From: Rhodococcus ruber
Lineage (GTDB): Bacteria; Actinomycetota; Actinomycetes; Mycobacteriales; Mycobacteriaceae
DNA length: 64,000 bases
Assembly (NCBI RefSeq): GCF_027270735.1
Contig: NZ_JAPWIJ010000006.1
Location: forward strand, 407,071 to 471,070
Reading direction: 5' to 3'
Shown here: piece by piece, positions 8,559 to 19,479 of the stretch
How the letters are laid out: each line of letters opens with the position of its first letter
Position numbering within the stretch: position 1 is the stretch's first letter
Translations under genes and position numbers: made by a program
Notes under the pieces: generated by a model
Database searches by the model: none
The model's input: the letters and a program-made list of their open reading frames with translations, nothing else
Told to the model about the DNA's origin: nothing

Positions 8559-9767
8559 ATGGAGGCGTTCCTCTACGACGCAGTTCGCAGCCCACGTGGC
8601 CGCGGCAAGAGCACAGGCTCACTGCACACCATCAAACCGGTCGATCTGGCTGCGAACACGTTGTCCACGTTGCTCTCTCGACACTCGCAGCTCGATCCGG
8701 CCCTGATCGACGACGTCGTGCTCGGTGTTGTCACCCCCGTAGGCGATCAAGGCTGCGACATCGCCCGAACCGTCGCGATGGTGGCCGGCCTGCCGGACAG
8801 TGTCGCCGGCGTTCAGCTCAACCGCTTCTGCGGATCGGGCCTGGAGGCCGTCAACACTGCGGCGCAACGTGTTCGGTCCGGCTGGGACAGCCTGATCGTC
8901 GCCGGTGGTGTCGAATCGATGTCCCGGGTTCCGCTCGGCGCGGACGGCGGCGCGTGGCCGTGCGACCCGATGACCAACTACGGCAGCTACTTCGTTCCGC
9001 AGGGCATCAGCGCAGACCTCATCGCGACGATCGAGGGATTCGATCGCGGTGAAGTCGACGCCTATGCCGTACGCAGTCAGCAGCGAGCGGCGCACGCCTG
9101 GTCGATGGGCCACTTCGAGAAGTCCGTCGTTCCGGTCTTCGACGCGAATGGCCGGCTGATGCTCGATCACGACGAGATCATGCGACCCGATACCACCACA
9201 ACCGATCTCGCGGCCCTGAAGCCCTCGTTCGACCGGATGGGCGCGCTCGCCGGGTTCGACGCCGTCGCGATGCAGAAGTACACCGAGGTCGAGCGCATCG
9301 AGCACGTGCACCATGCCGGCAACTCGTCCGGCATCGTCGACGGCACCGCGATGGTTCTGATCGGCTCCGAAGAAGCCGGTCGCGCAGGCGGATTGACTCC
9401 GCGCGGGCGCGTGGTGGCCGGTGTCGTCGCCGGATCGGACCCGACGCTGATGCTCACCGGACCGGTTCCGGCGACACACAAGGTGTTGGCCGCAGCGTGT
9501 CTCACCCTCGACGACATCGCGGTGTTCGAGGTCAACGAGGCTTTTGCCTCCGTGGTGCTGAACTACGCGAAGAAGCTGCACATCGACCATGAGCGCATCA
9601 ACGTCAACGGTGGCGCGATCGCGATGGGCCACCCACTGGGCGCGACGGGCGCGATGCTCACCGGAATGGCCCTCGACGAGCTCGAGCGCCGGGGCGAGCG
9701 CTACGCACTGATCACGCTCTGTATCGGTGCCGGAATGGGCGTCGCCACCATCATCGAGCGCCTGTGA
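8559..9767 (+). CDS. fadA: Acetyl-CoA acyltransferase (thiolase)
   Basis: A 402-residue thiolase. The nucleophilic Cys is in [12 protein letters not shown], the His in [15 protein letters not shown], and the second Cys in LCIGAGMG. It performs the thiolytic cleavage ending each beta-oxidation round. I start at the ATG at 8559, preceded by a GAAAGG ribosome-binding site; an upstream in-frame TTG at 8535 is less likely. It lies 36 bp after the acyl-CoA dehydrogenase gene and 35 bp before fadB, so it is probably cotranscribed with both. Confidence 0.93.
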   Translation: MEAFLYDAVRSPRGRGKSTGSLHTIKPVDLAANTLSTLLSRHSQLDPALIDDVVLGVVTPVGDQGCDIARTVAMVAGLPDSVAGVQLNRFCGSGLEAVNTAAQRVRSGWDSLIVAGGVESMSRVPLGADGGAWPCDPMTNYGSYFVPQGISADLIATIEGFDRGEVDAYAVRSQQRAAHAWSMGHFEKSVVPVFDANGRLMLDHDEIMRPDTTTTDLAALKPSFDRMGALAGFDAVAMQKYTEVERIEHVHHAGNSSGIVDGTAMVLIGSEEAGRAGGLTPRGRVVAGVVAGSDPTLMLTGPVPATHKVLAAACLTLDDIAVFEVNEAFASVVLNYAKKLHIDHERINVNGGAIAMGHPLGATGAMLTGMALDELERRGERYALITLCIGAGMGVATIIERL

Positions 9768-9802
9768 AAACACTGCAAGAAAACAACAATTCGAGGACCT
9801 CG

Positions 9803-11977
9803 ATGACCACATCCGCTGCCCTGCAGACTCCCACCATCACCTGCGAGATCGGCATCGACCGTATCCTCGTGCTGACGATCGACGACCCGACGCAGTCCAC
9901 CAACACGATGAACACCGCGTTCGGCGAATCGCTCGGACAGACCGTCGACTGGCTCGAGGCCAACCTCGATGCCTATGACGGTGTGATCGTCACCTCGGCG
10001 AAGGATTCCTTCTTCTCCGGCGGCGACCTCGAATTGCTGCGTGACGCCGGTCCCTCCGATCACGCGGCGATCGCCGATGCTCTCGATTTCACCAAGGACA
10101 AGTTCCGCCGTCTCGAGACACTGGGCAAACCGGTCGTGGCCGCGCTGGGAGGCACCGCACTCGGGGGCGGCTTCGAGATCGCGCTGGCCTGTCATCATCG
10201 AATTGCCCTCACCAACAGCAAGGCTCGCTTCGGGCTTCCCGAAGTCACCCTCGGGCTGCTACCCGGGGCCGGTGGCGTCACCCGAACGGTTCGGATGTTC
10301 GGCATCGTCAAGGCTCTGACACAGGTGGTGGGCCAGGGCCAGCGGTATCGGCCGGCGCAGGCCCTCGAACTCGGACTCGTCGACGAGGTCGTCGACACCG
10401 AAGAGCAGATGATGGCAAGTGCACGCGCCTGGATCTCTGCCAACCCTGACGCCGTACAACCATGGGACAAAAAGGGATTCACAATTCCCGGTGGAACCGC
10501 AGCTTCACCCGCATTGGCTGCCCAGCTGCCGGCCTTCGCCGCCACAGTGCGCAAGCAGGTCAAGGGCGCTCCGATGCCCGCTCCGATCGCGGTGGTTGCT
10601 GCGGCCGTGGAAGGGTCGGTACTCGACTTCGAGTCGGCATCGCTCGTAGAAACCCGCTACTGCACCTCCCTCGCCTGCGGAGCGGTCTCGGGCAACCTGA
10701 TCCAGTCGATGTTCTTCGATCTCGGCTCCATCGCCAAGGGTGGTTCCCGGCCGGCGGCCGAACCGCACCGGGTACCCGAGAAGGTGCTGGTGATCGGGGC
10801 CGGAATGATGGGTGCCGCCATCGCCTATGTCGTCGCCTCGGCACAGGTTCCGGTGATCCTCCGCGATGTCTCGATCGAAGCTGCCGAGCACGGAAAGGAC
10901 TACGCGCGTTCGATTCTCGGGAAGGCCGTCGCGAAGGGACGAAAGACCCAGGCCGACGCCGATGCGGTGCTCGCGCTCATCACGCCCAGTTCCGACGCCG
11001 CCGATGCCGAGGGTTGCGATCTGGTCGTCGAGGCAGTTTTCGAGGATCCCGCCGTCAAGCAGGGTGCGTTCGAGTCCGTCGACAAGTATCTGACCGCCGA
11101 CGCACTGTTGTGCTCGAACACCTCGACACTGCCCATCACCGAACTGTCGACGGGAGTCTCGCGCACCGCGGACTTCATCGGCACGCACTTCTTCTCTCCG
11201 GTGGACAAGATGCCGTTGGTGGAAATCGTTGTGGGAGAACACACCAGCGACTCCGCGTTGGCCCGCGCGTTCGACTTCGTTCGCTTGATCGGCAAGACTC
11301 CGATCGTCGTCGGAGACAGTCACGGCTTCTTCACCACTCGCGTCATCGGCCGCTTCATGGACGAGGCGATCTCGTTGGTCGCCGACGGCGTGCACCCGGC
11401 CACCGTCGAGCAGGCCGCCCTGCAGGCGGGCTACCCGTCCGGCGCGTTGGCTCTGATGGACGAGATTTCGCTGACCCTGTCCCGACACATCCGCGAAGGC
11501 ATGGCCGAGGCCGCTCGCGCCGACGGTCGCCCCTGGATCGTCTCGAATTCGTACGCCCTGGTCGATCGCCTGGTCGACGAGTTCGACCGACCGGGCCGCA
11601 AGGCCGGGCGTGGCTTCTACGAGTACGCCGAGGACGGCACCAAGGCCGGATTGTGGCCGGGGCTGGTGGAGCACTGCCACCGCCCCGATCATGGAATTCC
11701 GTTCGAGGACATGATGGATCGCATGCTGGTCGCGCAGTCGCTCGATTCGATCGCGTGCCTCGACGAGGGTGTACTGCGTACGGTCGCCGATGCGAACATC
11801 GGTTCCATTCTCGGTATCGGCTACCCCGCCTGGACCGGAGGTGTGCTGCAGTTCGTCGATCAGTTCGACGGCGGGCTGCAGGGATTCGTGCGTCGAGCCG
11901 ACGAGCTGCGGGCGCGTTACGGCGACAGGTTCGTCGTGCCGAAGTCGCTGCGCTCACGCACCGAGCGGTACCTCTGA
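9803..11977 (+). CDS. fadB: Bifunctional enoyl-CoA hydratase / 3-hydroxyacyl-CoA dehydrogenase
   Basis: About 724 residues. The crotonase domain comes first, with oxyanion-hole segment GGTALGGGFEIALAC and the catalytic-Glu region FGLPEVTLGLLPGAGG. It is followed by a 3-hydroxyacyl-CoA dehydrogenase domain (NAD motif VLVIGAGMMGAAIAYV near residue 330; catalytic His in GTHFFSPVDKMPLVEIV) and a C-terminal half typical of FadB/FadJ. Together with the preceding thiolase it would form the trifunctional-type complex. The start at 9803 (MTTSAALQ) is preferred over an upstream ATG at 9764 that overlaps the thiolase stop. Confidence 0.93.
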   Translation: MTTSAALQTPTITCEIGIDRILVLTIDDPTQSTNTMNTAFGESLGQTVDWLEANLDAYDGVIVTSAKDSFFSGGDLELLRDAGPSDHAAIADALDFTKDKFRRLETLGKPVVAALGGTALGGGFEIALACHHRIALTNSKARFGLPEVTLGLLPGAGGVTRTVRMFGIVKALTQVVGQGQRYRPAQALELGLVDEVVDTEEQMMASARAWISANPDAVQPWDKKGFTIPGGTAASPALAAQLPAFAATVRKQVKGAPMPAPIAVVAAAVEGSVLDFESASLVETRYCTSLACGAVSGNLIQSMFFDLGSIAKGGSRPAAEPHRVPEKVLVIGAGMMGAAIAYVVASAQVPVILRDVSIEAAEHGKDYARSILGKAVAKGRKTQADADAVLALITPSSDAADAEGCDLVVEAVFEDPAVKQGAFESVDKYLTADALLCSNTSTLPITELSTGVSRTADFIGTHFFSPVDKMPLVEIVVGEHTSDSALARAFDFVRLIGKTPIVVGDSHGFFTTRVIGRFMDEAISLVADGVHPATVEQAALQAGYPSGALALMDEISLTLSRHIREGMAEAARADGRPWIVSNSYALVDRLVDEFDRPGRKAGRGFYEYAEDGTKAGLWPGLVEHCHRPDHGIPFEDMMDRMLVAQSLDSIACLDEGVLRTVADANIGSILGIGYPAWTGGVLQFVDQFDGGLQGFVRRADELRARYGDRFVVPKSLRSRTERYL

Positions 11978-12005
11978 GATCACGATCGGTCGGTTCGGTG
12001 CAATC

Positions 12006-12635
12006 ATGAGAACCATGCCGGCTGCAAGTACACCCAAGTGGAACCGACTGGAACCGGACGAGCGACGGACGCAGATTCTGGCCGCCGCCGTTCGCTTGTT
12101 CGGCGACAAGCCCTATGCCGAGGTCTCGATGGCCGACGTGGCCGCGACCGCGGGTGTCGCACGCGGACTCATCCACCACTACATCGGCAGTAAGCGCGAT
12201 CTGTATCTCGAGTGCGTTCGCTTTCTGGTCACCGTGCCGCCGATCGAGGATGTTCACCTACCCACTGGTTCGCTCGAAGAGCGCGCCCGTGGCAGTGTGC
12301 ACTGGCTGGTGGGCGTCATCGAGACGCATGGCACGGCGTGGGTGTCGGTAGCGAGCGGGTCGGGTGTGGACGAGCAGGTGGCGCAGATTCTCGACGAGGC
12401 AGACGATCTTGCTGCCGAGCGCGTCTTGGATGCAACGGCTTTCGATACGCGCCGCGGCGACAGACGCATCGCGCTGCCCGCCGTGCGCGCATTCGGCGGC
12501 ATGGTGAAGGCAGCGGGCCGCGAGTGGCTGGTGCGTGGCACGCTGACCCGGGACCAGGTGGAAGTACTGCTGACGGACGTACTGGTCACCGTTCTCGCGA
12601 CCGCGCGCTCTCTGGACGACGCCCCAGATCGTTAG
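12006..12635 (+). CDS. TetR-family regulator of the fatty-acid gene set
   Basis: About 209 residues with an N-terminal TetR HTH (RRTQILAAAVRLFG, SMADVAATAGVARGLIHHYIGSKRDLY) and a divergent ligand-binding half. It sits between fadB and fadD in the same orientation, 28 bp after fadB. The two copies of a shared 21-bp motif (7313-7333 and 12687-12707) bracket the set, so it probably represses it and is released by an acyl-CoA; that is inference. Starts at 12006 and 12015 are both possible (MRTMPAAS). Confidence 0.87.
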   Translation: MRTMPAASTPKWNRLEPDERRTQILAAAVRLFGDKPYAEVSMADVAATAGVARGLIHHYIGSKRDLYLECVRFLVTVPPIEDVHLPTGSLEERARGSVHWLVGVIETHGTAWVSVASGSGVDEQVAQILDEADDLAAERVLDATAFDTRRGDRRIALPAVRAFGGMVKAAGREWLVRGTLTRDQVEVLLTDVLVTVLATARSLDDAPDR

Positions 12636-12686
12636 CTGGGCAATCCTTTTCGCTGCGTGCCTCCACACGTCATCGCATGCCGGCAC

Positions 12687-12707
12687 TATTGACACCGCGC
12701 CAACAAG
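12687..12707 (+). promoter_or_regulatory. Predicted TetR operator upstream of fadD
   Basis: Matches the 7313-7333 motif at 19 of 21 bases. It contains TTGACA, which could double as a -35 element, so binding here would block the promoter. It sits 52 bp after the TetR stop and 63 bp before the fadD ATG. Confidence 0.55.
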
Positions 12708-12769
12708 GTGGAACTGTGACCGTATTCACCCGGGCGCACGTCGCCCCATCTCGCACAAGGGACTTCGCC

Positions 12770-14317
<1,548 letters not shown>

Positions 14318-14334
14318 CCACCGACGTCGATCGG

Positions 14335-14997
14335 TCAGTCCCTCCGCACGGGTGACGTGGTTCCGTAAGCCCGACGCACCACCTCGTCCAGAGTTGCCGC
14401 CAGTTGCGCGTCGGTGAGAGCACGTGGGCGGGCCACCGAAGCGGCCGATAGGTAGACCCCGCACAGCCATTCGAGCAGTTCGATGTTCGACAGCGCCGCC
14501 TCGAGATCGTGCCCGGTAGCCACCGACCCGTGGTGGGCCATGATGACCGCCGACTTGGAGTCCATCGCCGCCACCACCGCGTCCGCGAGCATGACTGTGC
14601 CGAACGGCGCGAACGGCACCACCGGGACCCGGCCGCCGAGGGCCAACTGCGCGTAGTGCACGGGTGGCAGTTCGTCGGTGACGAGCGAAAGAGCAACTGC
14701 CGCAGAGGAATGCGCATGCACCACAGCCCGAACCTCGGACGACGCATAGATGCCCAAGTGCAGACCCAGTTCCGAGGTCGGTTCGCACGCACCTGCGCGC
14801 ACGATTCCGTCCATCCCGACGAGCGTGACGTCCTCGATCGTGGCGTCGCCCAGTACGAGCCCGGTCGCCGTCACCGCCACCACATCACCCGCGCGAGCGC
14901 TGACGTTGCCTGCGGTACCGAGAACCAGGCCCCGTCGACCCAGTTGGCGGGCGGTCTCGGCGACGGACTCTCGGAGTTCGTCCACGTCGGTCGGCAT
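14335..14997 (-). CDS. Class II aldolase/adducin-family protein
   Basis: A 220-residue protein with the class II (zinc) aldolase fold of the fuculose-phosphate aldolase/ribulose-phosphate epimerase group. GTAGNVSAR is the phosphate-binding region, the Zn-ligand histidines lie in VVHAHSSAAVALS, and MAHHGSVATG carries a further His. It would cleave or form a sugar-phosphate C-C bond, or act as a decarboxylase in related subfamilies. Its ATG shares one base (TGATG) with the stop of the upstream PfkB kinase, so phosphorylation then aldol cleavage is a sensible pathway. The substrate is unknown. Confidence 0.82.
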   Translation of the reverse strand: MPTDVDELRESVAETARQLGRRGLVLGTAGNVSARAGDVVAVTATGLVLGDATIEDVTLVGMDGIVRAGACEPTSELGLHLGIYASSEVRAVVHAHSSAAVALSLVTDELPPVHYAQLALGGRVPVVPFAPFGTVMLADAVVAAMDSKSAVIMAHHGSVATGHDLEAALSNIELLEWLCGVYLSAASVARPRALTDAQLAATLDEVVRRAYGTTSPVRRD

Positions 14998-15932
14998 CAG
15001 ATGGTCCTGCAGGTGCGGGCGAATTTCCGGACGAATTCGAGGTCGTAGGTGCCGAAGTCGGTACCGAGACCCTGCGCAACCTGGGCGGCGGTCGCGTTGC
15101 CCAGCTCCGCGGAGTCGACGAGGCTCATGCTCAGCGACAGGCCACGAACGAACCCTGCCGAGAACGCATCTCCGCATCCACTGGTATCCACCACGTCCAC
15201 AGCGAACGCGGGCACTTCGACGGTCTCTTCCGCCGTCACGACGAGCGTGGGCGACGCCCCCGCGGTGGCCACCACGCAGGACGCACCGAGTTCGAGCAGT
15301 CGCCGACACCCGTCTTCGACAGTGGCGCAGCCGGTCCAGCCGAGGACCTGCTCGTCGTTCGGCAGCAGGTAGTCCACGTACGGCAGCGCGGGCGCGAACG
15401 CACCGAGGCCCTCGGGAACGGACGGCGCAAGACTGTCGACGGTGACGACGACGCCGTCCTCGTGGGCGCGGCGCGCGATGTCGCGCGCGGTGTCCGGTCC
15501 GAAGAACTCCGGTCCACCGAGATGCACGAAGTCGACGTTGTGAAACATGTTCCACGGAACATGCTGAGACAGATAGCCATTGGCACCGATCACATGCAAG
15601 GCCGGCCGCGAGCCATCCGGCCTGATCGGCAACACCGACGCCGAGGTCTGCACCCCGTCCATACGATGCACCAGGGAGACGTCCACTCCGTCGTCGGCGA
15701 GGAGCTGCAGGAGAAACGTTCCTGCCGAGTCACCGCCGACGACTCCCGCGGTGTGTACCGCGGCACCTAGTCGGGCCAGCACCAGTGCAGTGCCCCCGGC
15801 GGTTCCCGCGGCCGACATCGCGATCTGCTCGGCCAGTACGGCCTGTTGACCGGCGGGTATCTCGGTCACCGGACGAACAAGAGTGTCGAGTACATGCACG
15901 CCGAGGGTGAGCACTTCCGCTGGTTCTCTCAT
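14997..15932 (-). CDS. PfkB-family carbohydrate kinase
   Basis: A 311-residue ribokinase-fold kinase. The N-terminal glycine region AMSAAGTAGGTALVLARLG is followed by the C-terminal signature VVDTSGCGDAFSAGFVRGL, with the catalytic Asp in GCGDAF. It would phosphorylate a sugar, polyol or nucleoside with ATP. The ATG (15932-15930) overlaps the stop of the upstream SRPBCC gene (ATGA), and its own stop overlaps the aldolase start, so the three are tightly coupled. Substrate unassigned. Confidence 0.85.
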   Translation of the reverse strand: MREPAEVLTLGVHVLDTLVRPVTEIPAGQQAVLAEQIAMSAAGTAGGTALVLARLGAAVHTAGVVGGDSAGTFLLQLLADDGVDVSLVHRMDGVQTSASVLPIRPDGSRPALHVIGANGYLSQHVPWNMFHNVDFVHLGGPEFFGPDTARDIARRAHEDGVVVTVDSLAPSVPEGLGAFAPALPYVDYLLPNDEQVLGWTGCATVEDGCRRLLELGASCVVATAGASPTLVVTAEETVEVPAFAVDVVDTSGCGDAFSAGFVRGLSLSMSLVDSAELGNATAAQVAQGLGTDFGTYDLEFVRKFARTCRTI

Positions 15933-16408
15933 CGGATCGTCACGGTTCGCTCGGAGAGGATCAAGGCCTCCAGAGTGCACATCGAGACGTCGAATCGTGC
16001 GGACATCCCTGCGGTGGCGATCGGCCGAACCAGACGTCCCGCCCAGCTCGGGGAGACGTCGAACCAGAACTCGAAGGTCATCGCCGTAGAGGTACCGCCA
16101 CTGAGCGGTGCGAAGCGAAATACGTTCGCCACGTTGGTGAGCGGCGCGAAACCCTGCCCCAAATCCACTCGCAGTCGATTCGCTTCCAGCTGCCGGACGG
16201 TCCATGTGACGCGACTGGTGAAGCGGCCGAGCGCTGCCACCTCCTCGGTGTACACACCGCCTGCGCGTGCAGAGCCATGATGCGTGGTGACCGACCGAAC
16301 GTCGGTGACCCACTCCGCATAACGACTGGTGTCACTGGTCAGTGCCCACACTTCCTCCGGGCTGACCGAGAGGGTGCGATGGGCCGAGACTACGAAGCGT
16401 TGTTCCAC
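15929..16408 (-). CDS. SRPBCC-family protein
   Basis: A 159-residue START/SRPBCC (polyketide cyclase/AHSA1-like) domain protein. It opens with [27 protein letters not shown], the usual start of the helix-grip fold, and continues with antiparallel strands such as [18 protein letters not shown]. These proteins bind hydrophobic ligands in a deep cavity and may act as cyclases or carriers. The gene overlaps the upstream amine oxidase gene by 19 bp and the downstream kinase gene by 4 bp. Function within the operon is unknown. Confidence 0.8.
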   Translation of the reverse strand: MEQRFVVSAHRTLSVSPEEVWALTSDTSRYAEWVTDVRSVTTHHGSARAGGVYTEEVAALGRFTSRVTWTVRQLEANRLRVDLGQGFAPLTNVANVFRFAPLSGGTSTAMTFEFWFDVSPSWAGRLVRPIATAGMSARFDVSMCTLEALILSERTVTIR

Positions 16409-17817
16409 GAGAGTTCTCCTTCGGTCGAAAGTACTTCTGCTGCTGCTTTTTCACCCGATCGCACAGCGCCGTCCATGTATCCGTTCCAGTAGTCGGAGTG
16501 TTCGGCACCTGCCCAATGCACTCGGCCGAACGCGGCGTCGCGACACTGGCCCAGCCCGGTCAGCACCCCGGGAGCCAGCACCGCGGTGGGCCCGCCGCGA
16601 GTCCATTGCTCGCGAGTCCAGTCCAGCTCGATCCATTCGGTCGGTTCCAGCGCGCGCGGCCCCACCGCGGAGGCGAAGGCCCGAAGAACCTCGCCGCGTC
16701 GTTCGGCGTCGTTACCGTCCGACCAGTTCCGGCCGCCCCGGTGGCGTGCACCCCAGGTGCCGACGAATCCCATCAGTACTCCCTGACTCCCGTCGGGCGG
16801 CGAGTTGTCGAACATCGAGGACACCGCTACGTCGCTGTCACGAAAGAGCGCCTGACCGGAGAGCCCACTCGCGCGCCAGAACGGTTCGGAATACACCGCC
16901 TCGCACTTGGCCAATCCGCCGAAGTTCATCCGCTGAAACAGCGCCTCCTGGGCTGCGGGAAGCGTTGGACTCCAGTCGATTCTGGATGCCAGAACCGGAG
17001 GAATCGCGACGACGACCGATCCGGCGATCCACGATTCGGTTTCGGTCCGTACCACCACTCGATCCGAATACTGCTCCACCCGGCGCACCGGGTTGCCGAG
17101 CCGGACGGCGTCACCGAGCTGCTCGGCCAATGCGATCGAGATCGCCTGGGAGCCACCGACGAAGCGCCATTGTTGTGCTCCCCCAGCCACACTCATCAAT
17201 CGGTCCACCGTGCCGGGGGTGTACTCGTTACCCGCCCCGGCCACGTACGCCAAGCCGAAGAGCGCGGACACGTCGGCGGCCGTGCCGCCGAACACCGATC
17301 CGAGCAGGATGTCGAGTAGCTCCACTCCACCGTCGGTGGCCGCGTGGCGCCGAGCCCAGGTGGCCAGAGTTTGGGTGTCCCACTCGTGCGCACGGGGCGC
17401 ATCCCACGGTCTGTCCACGGGAATCTGCCTGGCGGCTCGATCCATTCGTGCAACGAGCATCCCGACATCGGGTAGCGAGATGGGGTCGGGTGGGACACCA
17501 CCGGCGAAGCGTCGGGCGCGTCCGTTCTTGACGTAGATGCTCGATCCGATGTCGTGAGCGGGGAACGTGGCGACGCCGACCGAGGTGGCCAGACGAAGGA
17601 TGTGATCCTGCGTCGGACCGACGAACTGCCCTCCGGTCTCCACCACAGCGTCTCTGCCGATCGCATGGTTGACCGTCCTCCCGCCGACCCGATCTCGGGC
17701 TTCGAGAACCTGGACGGTCAGGCCCGCTGCCCTCAACTCCCTGGCGGCGGTCAAACCCGCGAGTCCTGCGCCGACGACCACTACGTCCACCTGCGAGGCT
17801 GCCGAATTCTCGGACAT
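16390..17817 (-). CDS. Flavin-dependent amine oxidase
   Basis: A 475-residue FAD amine oxidase of the MAO/putrescine oxidase type. The N-terminal FAD motif is [17 protein letters not shown], followed by [31 protein letters not shown] is the typical next motif, and the C-terminal FAD segment is [21 protein letters not shown]. It would oxidise a primary or secondary amine to an aldehyde with H2O2 release. First gene of the amine oxidase-SRPBCC-kinase-aldolase operon and divergent from a TetR gene. The start at 17817 (MSENSAASQ) is preceded by GGGGC rather than a strong ribosome-binding site. Confidence 0.88.
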   Translation of the reverse strand: MSENSAASQVDVVVVGAGLAGLTAARELRAAGLTVQVLEARDRVGGRTVNHAIGRDAVVETGGQFVGPTQDHILRLATSVGVATFPAHDIGSSIYVKNGRARRFAGGVPPDPISLPDVGMLVARMDRAARQIPVDRPWDAPRAHEWDTQTLATWARRHAATDGGVELLDILLGSVFGGTAADVSALFGLAYVAGAGNEYTPGTVDRLMSVAGGAQQWRFVGGSQAISIALAEQLGDAVRLGNPVRRVEQYSDRVVVRTETESWIAGSVVVAIPPVLASRIDWSPTLPAAQEALFQRMNFGGLAKCEAVYSEPFWRASGLSGQALFRDSDVAVSSMFDNSPPDGSQGVLMGFVGTWGARHRGGRNWSDGNDAERRGEVLRAFASAVGPRALEPTEWIELDWTREQWTRGGPTAVLAPGVLTGLGQCRDAAFGRVHWAGAEHSDYWNGYMDGAVRSGEKAAAEVLSTEGELSWNNAS

Positions 17818-17867
17818 GGGTGCCCCTTTCCGAGCTGTTCGATGTAGCGGCGACAGTAACTCAATAT

Positions 17868-17881
17868 TGGCCACTAGGCCA
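17868..17881. promoter_or_regulatory. Palindrome in amine-oxidase/TetR divergent region
   Basis: TGGCC-ACTA-GGCCA, perfect 5-bp arms, placed between the two divergent start codons (17817 and 17955). A plausible operator for the adjacent TetR regulator; binding is not shown. Confidence 0.45.
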
Positions 17882-17954
17882 GGATTGAAGGAAAGTGCCT
17901 GCTGGAGGGCACTGCGATGAGGGTGGACGACAGCATCCCGGCTACGTTGTAGCG

Positions 17955-18566
17955 ATGACCGAAGAGCGCCGGAAGACGCGATACGCACGTGGCCAGGAGC
18001 GCCGCGACGCCCTGGTCGACGCTGCCATCGGCGTGATCGCAACGCGCGGACTCGAACGCGTCTCGTTTCGGTCCGTGGCCGACGCCGCCGGTTTCCCGCC
18101 GTCGACCACCAGCTATTTCTTCGGCTCGGTCAGCGAACTCATCGATGCCGCGATCACTCGAATTGCCGAGAACGTGACGACGAAGGTCACCGCGCTCCTC
18201 GAGGTGGCGCACACCGGGGGCCTCACGCGCGACGATCTCGCCGACGCGATCATGGACCTGGTCTCGCTGCTGTCCTCTCCCGAAGACGACGACTCTCGCG
18301 TTCAGTTCGAGGCGTACCTCGCCGTACGCAGACGGCCCGAGCTGACCGATTCGGTGCACCGAATCATGCGGATGATCGAGGAGGCGGCCGAGGCGGCGCT
18401 CGGGGCATTCGGCATCCCGGAACCACATCTACCGGCTCGGCATTTCCTGGCCTTGATCGACGGCTACACCCTGCACGAAATCGCCAGGCCCACACCGGGC
18501 GGAAACCGACCTGCACTGCGAGACGCGCTGTTTCGGGTCCTCGATTCGTACGATCGAACGCCCTGA
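17955..18566 (+). CDS. TetR-family regulator
   Basis: A 203-residue TetR protein. The HTH region is [41 protein letters not shown] in sense (positions ~13-55, key residues [15 protein letters not shown]), with an all-helical C-terminal domain. It is divergent from the amine oxidase operon, whose control I infer. The start at 17955 ([13 protein letters not shown]) is preferred over upstream in-frame GTG codons that would place the HTH too far in. Convergent with the siderophore-interacting protein gene, 15 bp away. Confidence 0.85.
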   Translation: MTEERRKTRYARGQERRDALVDAAIGVIATRGLERVSFRSVADAAGFPPSTTSYFFGSVSELIDAAITRIAENVTTKVTALLEVAHTGGLTRDDLADAIMDLVSLLSSPEDDDSRVQFEAYLAVRRRPELTDSVHRIMRMIEEAAEAALGAFGIPEPHLPARHFLALIDGYTLHEIARPTPGGNRPALRDALFRVLDSYDRTP

Positions 18567-18581
18567 CTCCGGTCCGCGTTG

Positions 18582-19469
18582 CTACAGACCGGCGCGCTCG
18601 AGAATTTCGTCCCAGTGGAGCTCGGCCTCGGCCTCACCCATTCCGGTGGCCGCGATTCGCTCGTAGTCGTCGATCAGTGAATCGGCAACGCGCTCATAGC
18701 GTTCGAGCCACGCCTCTTTGTAGTCACGCCAGTAGCCGACGATGGCCAGCCGCTTCGCCGGTATGCCGATGTCGCCGCGCAAGTACTTGCGCACAGCTCT
18801 CCCCGCCGAGGCCTCCGCACCGAACCAGACGTAGCCATTTCCCGCCGGTATCCCGTACGCGCGAACGGCATCGGGCAATTCCGATGGTGCGCGGCCGTTT
18901 CCGGCCACCCGCCAGTCCATCGTCACCGAGGCCGCCGATCGAACGTCCAGCATGTCGTCGTCGTGAGCCACCTCGACGATCGCATGGGCGCGCAGGCCGG
19001 CAGGCAGTTGCTCGAGTGCACGACACAGAGCCGGTAGACCCGGTAGATCGGCGATCAACAACATCCACTCCGTGTCGGCGGGTGGCTCGTACCACGACCG
19101 AGTTCCCCACATCCCCAGCGCCGTACCCGGCTCGGCCGAGCGTGCCCAGTCCGCGGCGACCCCGCCGACGTGGTCCACGAAGTCGATGGTGATCCGGTCC
19201 CCGCCCCAGCGCCTGACGGTGTAGTTGCGGCATGCACGTGCCACACCGTCATGATGAGCGAGAACCCCGTTACGACGGGTCATCTCGGGCGGTGCACTCT
19301 CCCTGTTTGCGGGGAAGTACAGGTGCACGATCTCGTCGGGCACACCGCTCGACTCGAACCCGTGCGCACCGGAAGAATCGAACACGACGCGAATCAGCGA
19401 CGGTGACAAGCGAATCGACTCGACTACTGTCGCGGTGAGGTATCCGCCCTCGCCACCTCGGCCGGCCAT
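18582..19469 (-). CDS. Siderophore-interacting protein (ferric-siderophore reductase)
   Basis: A 295-residue SIP/ViuB-type flavoreductase. It has the FAD-binding segment RACRNYTVRRW, then DFVDHVGGVAADWA, and the C-terminal SIP domain (WFGAEASAGRAVRKYLR, YWRDYKEAW). It releases iron from imported siderophores by reduction in the cytoplasm. It follows a siderophore-binding lipoprotein gene by 10 bp on the same strand and is most likely in the same iron-regulated transcript. Confidence 0.88.
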   Translation of the reverse strand: MAGRGGEGGYLTATVVESIRLSPSLIRVVFDSSGAHGFESSGVPDEIVHLYFPANRESAPPEMTRRNGVLAHHDGVARACRNYTVRRWGGDRITIDFVDHVGGVAADWARSAEPGTALGMWGTRSWYEPPADTEWMLLIADLPGLPALCRALEQLPAGLRAHAIVEVAHDDDMLDVRSAASVTMDWRVAGNGRAPSELPDAVRAYGIPAGNGYVWFGAEASAGRAVRKYLRGDIGIPAKRLAIVGYWRDYKEAWLERYERVADSLIDDYERIAATGMGEAEAELHWDEILERAGL

Positions 19470-19479
19470 GACGGTGCCG

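Noticed and set aside
9764..9802. Earlier fadB start overlapping the thiolase stop
   Set aside because: The added residues ([11 protein letters not shown]) are unlike family N-termini, and the ATG at 9803 is better placed.
8619..9812. Open frame of about 400 codons antisense to the thiolase
   Set aside because: No motif, and the sense strand encodes all thiolase catalytic residues.
10462..12009. Open frame of about 515 codons inside fadB in another frame
   Set aside because: Arg/Gly-rich shadow composition with no family motif, while fadB in the other frame has complete crotonase and dehydrogenase motifs.
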